A DNA stretch of 64,000 bases from Alteraquisediminimonas sediminicola (GTDB taxonomy: Bacteria > Pseudomonadota > Alphaproteobacteria > Sphingomonadales > Sphingomonadaceae), in assembly GCF_019740335.1 (NCBI RefSeq), contig NZ_JAHXZS010000002.1, forward strand, positions 62,001-126,000, given 5' to 3'. This document shows, piece by piece, positions 7,500 through 16,952 of this stretch. The first letter of the stretch is position 1; every line of letters starts with the position of its first letter. Both the position numbers and the translations under genes were made by a program. The notes beneath the pieces are model-generated. The model was not told the DNA's origin. It made no database searches and was given only the letters and a program-made list of their open reading frames with translations.

Positions 7500-8726
7500 T
7501 TACACCCGCCCCAAGATGGTGACGGCGGACAGCCCGTCTTCGACGCCATAAAAACCGCCGGAATTTTCGGCAATCGCAAAGCGCGCGCCTTCAACCTGAC
7601 GTTGCCCCGCCGTGCCGCGCAATTGCTGCACCAGTTCATGTATCTGGCCAATACCGGTGGCCGCCAGCGGATGCCCCTTGGACACCAGCCCGCCGGACAC
7701 ATTGACCGGAATACGCCCGCCAAGTGCGATCACGCCCTTTTCGGCATCATAGCCCGACTGGCCGGGCGCGCACAGGCCCAAGGCCTCGATCTGGGTCATT
7801 TCCCCGGACGAGCTGGCATCATGAACTTCGGCGACATGCATGTCCTGTGGACCAAGACCCGCCTTTTCAAACGCGCGTGCCGCCGTCAGCCGGGTGACAT
7901 GCCGGGCATAATCATTGGGCGCGCGATCCTGACCGCTTTGCGATTCCACCGCCAGCACCTTGACGGGCCTTGCCTCTTTGAAGCGGGACAGCACATCCTC
8001 GGCACAGACAATCGCCGCCGATGCGCCATCGCTGATCGGGGCGCACATCGGCACGGTCAACGGCCATGATACCGCAGGCGCGGCCATGATCTCGTCAATC
8101 GACATCGCATTGCGATATTGCGACAGCGGATTGAACTGCGAATGATGGTGATTCTTGGCCGCAATGGCCGCGATCTGGCGCTGGGTCGTGCCATAGGTCG
8201 CCATATAAAGTCGCGCCTGTGCCGCATAGGCATCCATCATGATGTTCGGACCGGGACCATCCATGCCCGCAGGTGCCGGGGCCAGCATGCCTTGGGTACA
8301 GTCGATATAACGCTGGGCTTCCAACGCATCCAATGGCTGCTGAAACACCGCGAACCGCTTGGCGCGGTCTTCGCTGTACAGCTTCTCCACACCGACGACC
8401 AACACCACATCGGCCAGCCCCGCCCGGACATAATCGACCGCGACATGCAAGCCGATGGTCGAACTGGCGCAGGCGGCCTCGATATGCATCACGCGCACGC
8501 CCTGAATACCCATGGGCCGCAGCGCATATTCGCCCGGCACCGACATTTCGCCCGCGAAAAAGCCCTGCACCACATTGGCATAGATCGCCATGCCAAGGTC
8601 GCTCGCCTGCGCCCCGGAATCGGCAAAGGCTTGCGACACCGCCATTTGGGTGAGGTCCGTATGGCTCTTGTCGAGATGGCGACCGAATGGCGTCATGCCG
8701 ACACCGATCACATAAGCCTGCCGCAT
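7500..8726 (-). CDS. thiolase (SCP2-like acetyl-CoA acyltransferase)
   Basis: A 408-residue thiolase-fold enzyme. The nucleophilic Cys86 lies in EAACASST. The second-half catalytic region shows EVHDASSSGEMT and the His motif KGHPLAATG. The acyl-CoA handling pattern is that of SCP2/SCPx-like thiolases rather than PhaA/FadA. The start is placed at 8726, where ATG overlaps the CoA-ligase stop (TAATG). It is the last gene of the carboxylase operon. In the proposed route it would cleave an aroylacetyl-CoA (beta-ketoacyl-CoA) to aroyl-CoA and acetyl-CoA. The substrate is inferred from context only. Confidence 0.85.
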   Translation of the reverse strand: MRQAYVIGVGMTPFGRHLDKSHTDLTQMAVSQAFADSGAQASDLGMAIYANVVQGFFAGEMSVPGEYALRPMGIQGVRVMHIEAACASSTIGLHVAVDYVRAGLADVVLVVGVEKLYSEDRAKRFAVFQQPLDALEAQRYIDCTQGMLAPAPAGMDGPGPNIMMDAYAAQARLYMATYGTTQRQIAAIAAKNHHHSQFNPLSQYRNAMSIDEIMAAPAVSWPLTVPMCAPISDGASAAIVCAEDVLSRFKEARPVKVLAVESQSGQDRAPNDYARHVTRLTAARAFEKAGLGPQDMHVAEVHDASSSGEMTQIEALGLCAPGQSGYDAEKGVIALGGRIPVNVSGGLVSKGHPLAATGIGQIHELVQQLRGTAGQRQVEGARFAIAENSGGFYGVEDGLSAVTILGRV

Positions 8727-10273
8727 TATATTGCCTTTCCGACATGCGCCCAAAAGGGCTTGCGTAATTCCGCCCGCGAGACCTTGCCCGCATTGGTGCG
8801 GGGGAGCGTTTCAATCCGCTCGATCCGCTTCGGCGTTTTGACCGGCCCGAGCAAATCGCGCGCATGGTCCAAGATCGCCTGCATATCGCCCGCAACACCT
8901 GTCCGTAGCTCGACAAAGGCGATGACCGCCTCGCCCCATTTTTCATCAGGTACGCCGATCACCGCACAATCCTGCACATCTTCATGGGCCAGCAAGGCCT
9001 GTTCGACCTCCGCCGGATAGACGTTGAAGCCGCCGGAAATGATCATGTCCTTCTTGCGGTCGACGACATAGAACCAGCCATCCTCGTCGCGAATGCCGAC
9101 ATCGCCGGTATGGTGCCAGCCAAAGGTCGAGACTTCTGCGGTGGCTTCCGGGTTCTTGTAATATCCGGCCATGACCAATGGCCCGCGCACGACGATTTCG
9201 CCGCGTTCGCCGGGGGGCAGGATATTGCCGTCATCGTCCATGATCTCGACAATCGACAATAGATTAGGCCGACCGCAACTGCCCGGATGGGCCAATTCAC
9301 CCTTGGCGTTCAAATGTTCATGCGGCGGCATCGCCGTGACGCACATCGGCGCTTCGGTCTGGCCGAAGCTCGCATTCATCACCGGGCCGAAAACCTCAAT
9401 CGCTTCCTGAAGCCGTTCAAGCGACATCGGCGCACCGGCATAGGAAATATATTCGAGCGATGAGAAATCCGCCTCCCGCACGCCCGGATGCGCCAACAAC
9501 ATATAAATCGCGGTCGGCGGCAGGAACATATAGGTCACGCGATGCTGCTCAATCGCGGCGATCACATCGGCGGGTTCGAATTTCGGCAGCACGACCACCG
9601 TGCCGCCCAGTGCCATGCTCGCCAAGGCGAGCGGGCCAGCCGCATGGGTCATCGGCGCGGCGACAAGGTTCACCGGCGGGGTTTTCATCGGCATGGAGGC
9701 GACGAGGCTCGACACCAAGGCCTGCCAATTGCCATTGGTCAGCATCACCCCCTTGGAACGACCGGTCGTACCGCCGGTATTGCCCAAGAAACCGAGTTCA
9801 TCGGCCTTGCCCGCCCGGCGCTGCGGCACGTCCGGCCCCGGCGCAATGCGATCTTCAAGATAGAAATCGGCCTCCGCAAATGGCCGATCGAGCGCGATAT
9901 AGCGGCGGATGCGCGGGCATTCGGCGCGGAATGTCGCGATCCGGTCCGCCGCATCCGAATGCACGAACAAGGTATCGACATCGAGCAGGTCGAACAAATA
10001 GGCATTTTCCGACACGCTCGCGCGATTATTGGCCATCGCCCACACGCCATCCGCGCGCAAGATGCCCAACACCGCCTCAAACGCGACCATCGCATTGCCG
10101 CTCAACACCGCCGCATGCGCGCCTGCCGGAAAGCCATCGGCGATCAGCATCCGGCCAATGTCATGCGTCCGCCGGGACATTTCCGCATAGGTGCGGCTGA
10201 CATCCCCGGCGATCATGCACGGACGATCGTGCGCGATGCGCGCGCCCCGGTCGAAATAGTCGATCATCCGCAT
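8726..10273 (-). CDS. AMP-dependent acyl/aryl-CoA ligase
   Basis: A 515-residue ANL-superfamily ligase. The phosphate-binding A3 motif is TGGTTGRSKG (166-175). The region HHTGDVGIRDEDGWFY and the hinge motif VDRKKDMIISGG follow, and the adenylation-step lysine is in TNAGKVSR (Lys497). It belongs to the fatty-acyl/long-chain ligase group. It lies 6 bases after the carboxyltransferase gene and overlaps the thiolase start. It likely activates the carboxylated product, a beta-keto acid, to its CoA thioester for thiolysis. This is inferred from gene order; other acids are possible. Confidence 0.85.
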   Translation of the reverse strand: MRMIDYFDRGARIAHDRPCMIAGDVSRTYAEMSRRTHDIGRMLIADGFPAGAHAAVLSGNAMVAFEAVLGILRADGVWAMANNRASVSENAYLFDLLDVDTLFVHSDAADRIATFRAECPRIRRYIALDRPFAEADFYLEDRIAPGPDVPQRRAGKADELGFLGNTGGTTGRSKGVMLTNGNWQALVSSLVASMPMKTPPVNLVAAPMTHAAGPLALASMALGGTVVVLPKFEPADVIAAIEQHRVTYMFLPPTAIYMLLAHPGVREADFSSLEYISYAGAPMSLERLQEAIEVFGPVMNASFGQTEAPMCVTAMPPHEHLNAKGELAHPGSCGRPNLLSIVEIMDDDGNILPPGERGEIVVRGPLVMAGYYKNPEATAEVSTFGWHHTGDVGIRDEDGWFYVVDRKKDMIISGGFNVYPAEVEQALLAHEDVQDCAVIGVPDEKWGEAVIAFVELRTGVAGDMQAILDHARDLLGPVKTPKRIERIETLPRTNAGKVSRAELRKPFWAHVGKAI

Positions 10274-10279
10274 ATCAGG

Positions 10280-11737
10280 TCAACGCCGCAATGTGAGGTC
10301 GAGTTCGCTGGACTTGATCTGCACCAACGGTGCCGTCGCCACCCGCATCAGGCGCTGGACCTGTTCGAATTCCGGCGAGGACAAGGTCGGGTAATCCCTG
10401 CGGATCGGACCCGCCGCCCGCATGCGATCAATGTCCGATGCTGGCACGAGCGCACGCAAGATCAATTCATCGTCATTTTCACCGGTGCCATGACGACGGC
10501 GCAATTCGGCCAGATCCGGCTGTTCCGGCGGGTTGGCCATGATTTCCTTGGCACGTGGCATCGAGAGAATCTGATCAAGTACGTTCGGATCAATCGGCGC
10601 GACCGGATCGCCATAATAGCCGACCGCATATTGAATGACTTCATCCGGCACGACCGAATAACGCTTGCCCGTCACGATGTTCAGCACCGCCAGCGTCCCC
10701 ACCAGCTGGGCAAACGGGGTCGCCATGCCAGGATAGCCCAATTCGCGCCGCACGGCAGCGACTTCGGCCAACACTTGCGGCAATTTGTCGAGCATGTTCT
10801 GCTGGACCAATTGGGCGCGCAATGTCCCCATCATGCCACCCGGGATCTGATGGCGCAGCGCCGTCACATCATATTCGAAATGCTGGTTCACCAAAAAGCC
10901 CGCAGCCTTGCCGACGCGTTCGAAATGGTTTGCGACCGGGGCCAGCAGGCTCGTATCGATATTATGGGTATGGCCCATGATCTCGATATTCTTGGTCATG
11001 ATTTCAATCGACGGGATCGACGGCCCATTGGCCATCGGACGCACGGCGGTATGCAGCACCGTCACGCCGAATTCCACCGCATCCATATAGGCCTTGGCCG
11101 ATTGGCCGAGCATATTGTTGGAGTGCATTTCAATCGGCTTGCCACGGGCATTGGCGACAATCGCCGGGACCAAGGTCGAAATGCGATCACGGTCCAACAC
11201 GCCACCGGTATCGTACAGCAACAGGCTATCAACTTCCGGCAGGGCCGAAAGCTTGTTCGCCTTATCGGCATAATAAGCGTCATCATGGACCGGCGAGAGG
11301 GTGAACAACATCGTACCCGCGACCTGACAATTATAGGTCTTCGCCAGCTTGGCCAGCCGGTGCATCTTGTCGATGTTGAACAGCACGTCATAGATCCACC
11401 AGCTGCGCACCCCATGTTCGCACAAGCGGCTCATCCACAGGTCCATCAGCACATCCGGGGTAAAGCCGAAGGTGACCGACCCGTTCGAACGGATACCGCC
11501 GCGCAACGGGGTCTTGGGCATCGCGCCGACCAACAGGTCCAGCCCCGCCCAAGGGTCTTCCTGACAATGGCGGATCAGCACTTCAAACAGCGACGACCCG
11601 GCAAGGCTGATGATATTATAGCCGGTCTTGTCGATGATCGGCGCGACCGGCAGGGCCATGCCCGCCTGCATCCGCATGCCCCACAGGCTCTGCTGGCCAT
11701 CGCGCATCGTTTCGTCGAGAAATGTAATATGGGCCAT
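10280..11737 (-). CDS. carboxyltransferase subunit (PycB/OadA-like) with altered active site
   Basis: About 485 residues. The HMGL/DRE-TIM-type barrel begins FLDETMRDGQQSLW (6-19), as in pyruvate carboxylase and oxaloacetate decarboxylase alpha chains. The metal-site motif H-x-H is HSN here (IEMHSNNMLGQS, 202-213), and the carbamylated lysine in KDMAG is replaced by tyrosine (LLLYDTGGV, 172-180). There is no fused biotinyl domain at the C-terminus; the carrier is the separate protein at 13112. The start at 11737 follows biotin carboxylase by 4 bases. It should transfer CO2 from carboxybiotin to the substrate. The changed residues suggest a non-pyruvate acceptor, consistent with the AcvCDE/HpeCBA carboxylases acting on phosphorylated ketones. 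Confidence 0.8.
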   Translation of the reverse strand: MAHITFLDETMRDGQQSLWGMRMQAGMALPVAPIIDKTGYNIISLAGSSLFEVLIRHCQEDPWAGLDLLVGAMPKTPLRGGIRSNGSVTFGFTPDVLMDLWMSRLCEHGVRSWWIYDVLFNIDKMHRLAKLAKTYNCQVAGTMLFTLSPVHDDAYYADKANKLSALPEVDSLLLYDTGGVLDRDRISTLVPAIVANARGKPIEMHSNNMLGQSAKAYMDAVEFGVTVLHTAVRPMANGPSIPSIEIMTKNIEIMGHTHNIDTSLLAPVANHFERVGKAAGFLVNQHFEYDVTALRHQIPGGMMGTLRAQLVQQNMLDKLPQVLAEVAAVRRELGYPGMATPFAQLVGTLAVLNIVTGKRYSVVPDEVIQYAVGYYGDPVAPIDPNVLDQILSMPRAKEIMANPPEQPDLAELRRRHGTGENDDELILRALVPASDIDRMRAAGPIRRDYPTLSSPEFEQVQRLMRVATAPLVQIKSSELDLTLRR

Positions 11738-11741
11738 GATC

Positions 11742-13109
11742 TTACTCCGAAATGACTGCGCCATCGGCGAGCAAGACCTGCTCCAGCCAGCGCGTATGGA
11801 AAGTGTTGGCGATAAAATCCGGGTGGCGGACGATGGCGCGATGCAGCGGGATGGTCGTCGGCACACCTTCGACAATGAAATTATCGAGCGCCGCCGTCAG
11901 CCGCGCCACCGCCTCGGCCCGATCCTTGCCATGCACGATCAGCTTGCCGATCATGCTGTCGTAAAAAGGCGGGATTTCCGCGCCTTCCGAAATATGGGTG
12001 TCGAGACGGATGCCCTCGCCCTGCGGCGCTTCCCAACGGGTGATCTTGCCGGGGACCGGGACGAACCCGCGCTTGACGTCTTCGGCGTTGATCCGGCATT
12101 CAATCGCATGGCCGGACAGCACGATATCGGATTGTTTGACCGACAATTTGCTGCCGCCCGCGATGCGCAATTGCTCTTGCACCAGATCGAAGCCCGTCAC
12201 CATTTCGGTCACCGGATGCTCGACCTGAATACGGGCGTTCACCTCGATGAAATAGACTTCTTCGCGCGCCACGTCATACAGGAACTCGGCCGTCCCGGCA
12301 TTGCGATATTTGACGCTGGAGGCGAGCGCCACCGCCGCCGCGTGCAGTTCCTTGCGGACCTTGTCCGGCATCGCCAGACAGGGCGCTTCTTCCACCAATT
12401 TCTGATAGCGCCGCTGGACCGAACAGTCGCGTTCCCCGAAATGCACGACATTACCGGTGCCATCGCCCATCAACTGAACTTCGACATGGCGCGCCTGCGG
12501 GACAAAGCGCTCCATGAACAACGTGCCGTCGTTGAACGCCGCCAATGCTTCGGCGCTGGCCTTGGCGAAGCCGGCTTCGACTTCATCGCCATCATGGGCA
12601 ATGACCATGCCGCGCCCGCCGCCGCCTGCCGACGCCTTGAGCAGGACCGGATAGCCGATCCGGTCGCCTTCGCGCCGCGCTTCCGCCGCCGATTTGATTT
12701 CATCGCTGCCCGGCACCAACGGTACGCCCGCCGCCTTGGCCATCGCCCGCGCCCGCAGCTTATCGCCGAGCGCATCGATCATGTCCGGTTCCGGCCCGAC
12801 AAAGGCAATGCCATGTTCGGCGCACAGGCGCGGCAGAATCGCGCGTTCCGACAAAAAGCCATAGCCCGGATGCAGCGCATCGCACCCGCTGGCCTTGGCG
12901 GCATGCACCACCAACCGAGGGTCGAGATAGCTCTTGGCCGCAGGTCCCGGCCCCAGCACCACGGCACGATCCGCCAGACGCGCCGCCGCGCTGCCGACAT
13001 CCGCTTCGGACACGCCGACCACGGTCTCGATCCCGAGGCCCTTGGCCGCCTTCACGATCCGCAGCGCAATTTCGCCACGATTGGCGACAAATAATCGGGT
13101 GATCGCCAT
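11742..13109 (-). CDS. biotin carboxylase subunit
   Basis: A 455-residue ATP-grasp enzyme. It starts MAITRLFVANRGEIALR with no fused domains. Lys158 and the glycine-rich loop SAGGGGRGM (160-168) bind ATP. The catalytic metal region is EVNARIQVEHPVTE (near 290). It carboxylates the biotin of the partner carrier with ATP and bicarbonate. The start at 13109 lies 2 bases after the carrier stop and the next gene begins after 4 bases, so all three carboxylase subunits are made from one message. The fatty-acid accC is expected elsewhere, since no accB or other lipid gene accompanies this copy. Confidence 0.9.
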   Translation of the reverse strand: MAITRLFVANRGEIALRIVKAAKGLGIETVVGVSEADVGSAAARLADRAVVLGPGPAAKSYLDPRLVVHAAKASGCDALHPGYGFLSERAILPRLCAEHGIAFVGPEPDMIDALGDKLRARAMAKAAGVPLVPGSDEIKSAAEARREGDRIGYPVLLKASAGGGGRGMVIAHDGDEVEAGFAKASAEALAAFNDGTLFMERFVPQARHVEVQLMGDGTGNVVHFGERDCSVQRRYQKLVEEAPCLAMPDKVRKELHAAAVALASSVKYRNAGTAEFLYDVAREEVYFIEVNARIQVEHPVTEMVTGFDLVQEQLRIAGGSKLSVKQSDIVLSGHAIECRINAEDVKRGFVPVPGKITRWEAPQGEGIRLDTHISEGAEIPPFYDSMIGKLIVHGKDRAEAVARLTAALDNFIVEGVPTTIPLHRAIVRHPDFIANTFHTRWLEQVLLADGAVISE

Positions 13110-13111
13110 GA

Positions 13112-13612
13112 TCAGGCCGCAACCACGACGAAGAGCGGCTGATCCGCCTGCACCATCTGGCCATCGGTTGCGAGGATCTGATGCACCCGGCCATTCACGC
13201 CTGCCCGCACGGCGGTGAACAATTTCATCACCTCGACCAAGCACATTTCGGTTTCCGGCGTTACCTCCGACCCGACATCGACATAGACGGGTGAGCCGGG
13301 CTTGGGCGAGCGATAGAAGGTGCCGAGATAAGGCGCACGAATGATTTCCGCGCCATCCGGAATGGCGACATCTGCCGCGCTGGGCGCAACACTGACCGGC
13401 GCGGCTGCCGGTGCGGCAGATGCGGCAACCGGTGCCGGTGCCGCAGCGACAGGTGCCACAGCGCCCTGTGCCACATCCAGCCCGGCATCATCCCCATTGG
13501 TCGACAGATAGAGTTCGAACCCATCCGCCCGCACATGCAATTCACGCATGCCCGATTGCTGGAACTCTTCGATCAGCTGTTCGACATCTGAAATCTGGCG
13601 ACTGTTGGTCAT
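13112..13612 (-). CDS. biotin carboxyl carrier protein
   Basis: A 166-residue AccB-like carrier. An N-terminal helical segment (QLIEEFQQSGMRELHV, 12-27) and an Ala/Pro linker (52-78) precede the biotinyl domain with LVEVMKL (125-131); Lys130 is the biotin site. The start overlaps the upstream unknown gene by 4 bases (ATGA). It serves the adjacent biotin carboxylase and carboxyltransferase. The protein at 2290-2706 is its degenerate paralogue, with the same layout but no lysine. Confidence 0.9.
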   Translation of the reverse strand: MTNSRQISDVEQLIEEFQQSGMRELHVRADGFELYLSTNGDDAGLDVAQGAVAPVAAAPAPVAASAAPAAAPVSVAPSAADVAIPDGAEIIRAPYLGTFYRSPKPGSPVYVDVGSEVTPETEMCLVEVMKLFTAVRAGVNGRVHQILATDGQMVQADQPLFVVVAA

Positions 13613-15189
13613 GACCGCTTCTCCCGCAGTGCTTCGACTTCGCTGCGGGAAAGGCCTGCGCCCTTGCCGCGCAGTGCCGGTGACTGCTCCTGCTCTAGTT
13701 TGTAAAGTGATTGCACCCGCGCCGATGCCGGATCGAGCCGGACGCTGGTGTCGCACAGGAACCGATATTCGTCCGCCATCTGGGCCGGGCGGAATTCGGA
13801 TGCCCGCTGATTGAATTCCTTCAGGGTCAAGCGTCCTGCGCTGGTGACATAGCAATCCTGCTTTTCACCGAAATGGGTGATGCCGCCCTGCATCGGCGGG
13901 ATGCTTGGCCCCGGACCGTCCGTCAGCACGGAATAAGGAATGTGCGAAATATAACGCGCCGGGTTATTGCTGTGCTGCATCATCGCATATTCATGCAATT
14001 GCTGGCTCGGCAGATCGACCAGACCGACCATTTCGCCCAGAAAATCACGACCGAATTCGTCATTCAGCAATGGCCGGAAACGATCCGCCCGTTCATCGAT
14101 CTTCATCCAATCATCGACATCATAGACGCCCGCGATATGCGCGAAATCCTTGATCAGCGAGAAATAGACGAGCGCGCCCGCATCCATCATCTGATCGCGC
14201 GACCAACCGGCCACGCGCTTCCACAATTTGACGGTGGCCTCGCGGAATACATCGGTCAGCTTTTCAAATGTCTCCGCCAGCTCTTCCGCCGACCCCATGC
14301 CGACCGGGGTATAGCCCTCGCTCAACACGTCGGACGTATACAGGCCAATGCCGGTCATCTTTTCCGAGGTGAATTCCGGACGCGATTCAAAGCTGCCCCA
14401 ATCGTCCATCAGATAGAAATGGCAATCGGTCGCCTCCATCGTCACGGTCAGGTTGGGATAAGGCACGTCATCGGCAATGCCATCGAGCCACGGATAATCG
14501 CCCTGCGCCAGATCGGAAAATTCGCGCACGATCATCTCGCGATCCGGGCCGATCTTGTACGGGCCGGAATTGTTCAGCGTACACCGGCTCTCACAGGAAA
14601 CGAGGAAGCCATATTGCGAGATGGTGGCCAAAAACGTCTGCGCCGCGCTGTGCAGGCGGTCGCCATTGGCGCAGTGATGAAGATCGGCGTGGAAGCGCTG
14701 GATGCGGCGTTCCGGCAGCAATTGCACGCGCTGGCCGAATTCACGGGCGTTGAGATGGCCATCCTCGCGCTGCTGCGCCAATTTGAAACGACGCCAGAAA
14801 TCCATGACATAGGCCACGTCTTCCGCCGCATCCTCGGGACGCAGCACGCCCATGTTGATGAGCATTTCACGCCCCAACAGGAAGAAGGTCGGCAGGCCCC
14901 AACCCGGCAAATTGCCGAATTTGCCGCCGATGGCGCGCGAACGATCGCCGATTTCCTCGGCCTTCATCTTGGCTTCGACTTTCCGCAGCAATTCCGGATA
15001 GCGATAGAAGCAGCAGAGATAGGACAGCAGCATATAGGACGGCACCGGGAACAATTTGGATTCCTGCACGGTCCGCGTCACGCACAGCCAATAGGTGTCG
15101 TCACCGATTGTCTGAATGGCGTTGTTCGCCTCAAGCAGCCTTACATAATCAACCATGAATCCCCGCCCAACCTCTCTGGCCGCAACCAT
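13609..15189 (-). CDS. unknown conserved ~515-residue protein leading the carboxylase operon
   Basis: Up to 526 residues; an internal start at 15156 (MVDYVRLLEANNA) is equally plausible and would give 515. I do not recognise the family. It looks soluble, rich in aromatic and acidic residues, with no signal peptide, no membrane segments and no nucleotide-binding loop. SCESRC and a His-containing stretch (FHADLHHCANGDRLH) could bind metal but match no motif I know. It is the first gene after a strong promoter and overlaps the biotin carrier gene by 4 bases. This implies a stoichiometric role with the carboxylase, such as an accessory subunit or a substrate-processing enzyme (inference). Confidence 0.6.
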   Translation of the reverse strand: MVAAREVGRGFMVDYVRLLEANNAIQTIGDDTYWLCVTRTVQESKLFPVPSYMLLSYLCCFYRYPELLRKVEAKMKAEEIGDRSRAIGGKFGNLPGWGLPTFFLLGREMLINMGVLRPEDAAEDVAYVMDFWRRFKLAQQREDGHLNAREFGQRVQLLPERRIQRFHADLHHCANGDRLHSAAQTFLATISQYGFLVSCESRCTLNNSGPYKIGPDREMIVREFSDLAQGDYPWLDGIADDVPYPNLTVTMEATDCHFYLMDDWGSFESRPEFTSEKMTGIGLYTSDVLSEGYTPVGMGSAEELAETFEKLTDVFREATVKLWKRVAGWSRDQMMDAGALVYFSLIKDFAHIAGVYDVDDWMKIDERADRFRPLLNDEFGRDFLGEMVGLVDLPSQQLHEYAMMQHSNNPARYISHIPYSVLTDGPGPSIPPMQGGITHFGEKQDCYVTSAGRLTLKEFNQRASEFRPAQMADEYRFLCDTSVRLDPASARVQSLYKLEQEQSPALRGKGAGLSRSEVEALREKRS

Positions 15190-15232
15190 CCGGCAATTCC
15201 CGTTCGCATCCTCGAATCAAGATTGTCCGTCC

Positions 15233-15260
15233 AATATAGTCCGTCGAAATCGTCTGACAA
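15233..15260 (-). promoter_or_regulatory. carboxylase-operon promoter with overlapping GntR-type operator
   Basis: On the minus strand TTGTCA (15260-15255), 16 bases, then TATATT (15238-15233) make a good sigma-70-like promoter. Operator-like TCGTCTGACAA (15250-15260, plus strand) matches TNGTNNNACNA and covers the -35 box, as expected for repression. The flanking 16 bases (15246-15261) match 5874-5889 at 14 positions. Confidence 0.6.
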
Positions 15261-15331
15261 TCATAAAGTTTCGCCATGTCGACATGCGGCCACACGCCGC
15301 ACGATCAAATGTTGCCCACTGGCAAATATCG

Positions 15332-15349
15332 TCCGATGATTTCGTCGGA
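15332..15349. promoter_or_regulatory. inverted repeat upstream of the carboxylase promoter
   Basis: TCCGA-N8-TCGGA lies about 70 bases upstream of the -35 box and downstream of the luxR-type gene. It could be an activator site for that regulator or a simple chance repeat. Confidence 0.25.
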
Positions 15350-15481
15350 TTTTATGCCGTCTATCCGACCAATAATCAATATGAAAAGCGCTGCTCCCAC
15401 GGATTTTCAATTGCCAAAGAGCAAACCGCCGCCACCAAACAGCAACCAAGGAATGCGCAGCGAGACCCGTTGACGACAGAC

Positions 15482-16279
15482 TTAGGAGGACGCCGCATCG
15501 AACATGCCCGGCGCGGCCCGCAACATCGCCGACACCAACGCCGCCCGATTATGCACCCCTACTTTGCCATAGATGCGGCGCAAATGGTTCTCGACCGTAT
15601 ATTCGGACAGGCATGTTTCAAAGGCGATCTCCTTGTTCTGCTTACCCGCGCAGACAAGTTTCGCGATCTGGCCCTCACGCGGCGACAGCATGAAATTCAC
15701 ATCATTCGCCACTGGCCGCATCATCGCGCCACCCGACACCTCATGATTGGCGATAGTTTTACATAAGGCCGACACGGCTTCCGGATAACGCAGTGTTTCC
15801 TCGAACAATTGCATCATCACCAGATTGGCGACAGCATCCACTTCGCGCCGCAGATCGGCATCGGAATGGTGCGCCTTTTTCTTATGGGCGCGTCCGGTGT
15901 GCGTCCCGATCAGCAAAAACAGATTCGGGGTCAGGTGTTTGACATAGGCCGCAACGACATCAACCGAATATTGCTCGATAAAACCGCGATAACGCGGGGC
16001 CGCTCCTTTATAAGGGGCCAGACGATTATCATCCCAACGGAACCAATTGTCCGTGAAGTCGCAAGTGCCCGACTGCATCGCCGAGACAAATGGATCATCC
16101 TGAAAAACGCCAGCAGCACTATAGGCGTGCTTCACCTCTTCCGTGATGCCAACATGATGGAGATGAATGAGATTCGCCGCACCTGCGGATCGCTCAGTCA
16201 AAAAGATCGACGCACTGCCCAGACCGCAATGAGCGACCATATGATCCGTACGCTCCGCGATTTCACGCCGCAACAGCAT
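15482..16279 (-). CDS. LuxR-type transcriptional regulator
   Basis: About 265 residues. The C-terminal LuxR/FixJ helix-turn-helix (about 200-258) reads LSPREGQIAKLVCAGKQNKE and then VENHLRRIYGKV. The N-terminal ~180 residues form an unassigned sensor region without the conserved tryptophans of acyl-homoserine-lactone receptors that I could align. ATG at 16279 is preferred over GTG at 16288 because AAGGGG lies 8 bases upstream. It is oriented like the carboxylase operon and lies just upstream of it. A GntR-type site sits about 70 bases before its start, so it may be part of the same regulon and act on the same promoter (inference). Confidence 0.75.
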   Translation of the reverse strand: MLLRREIAERTDHMVAHCGLGSASIFLTERSAGAANLIHLHHVGITEEVKHAYSAAGVFQDDPFVSAMQSGTCDFTDNWFRWDDNRLAPYKGAAPRYRGFIEQYSVDVVAAYVKHLTPNLFLLIGTHTGRAHKKKAHHSDADLRREVDAVANLVMMQLFEETLRYPEAVSALCKTIANHEVSGGAMMRPVANDVNFMLSPREGQIAKLVCAGKQNKEIAFETCLSEYTVENHLRRIYGKVGVHNRAALVSAMLRAAPGMFDAASS

Positions 16280-16827
<548 letters not shown>

Positions 16828-16952
16828 GCGAGATAGAACGTGTGGAACTACTTGCTCCGAACGTTGGTCGTGGCGGGCGCATATCCGATCCAAACGCACT
16901 TGCCAAGAGCAACCCTTGTGAAAAGCGCATTTCAGCCTACATTAGTTACATC

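Noticed and set aside
9488-11755. A 755-residue open frame on the plus strand
   Set aside because: It is antisense to the CoA-ligase and carboxyltransferase genes, both of which have complete domain motifs; long antisense frames are expected in GC-rich DNA. No motif in its translation.
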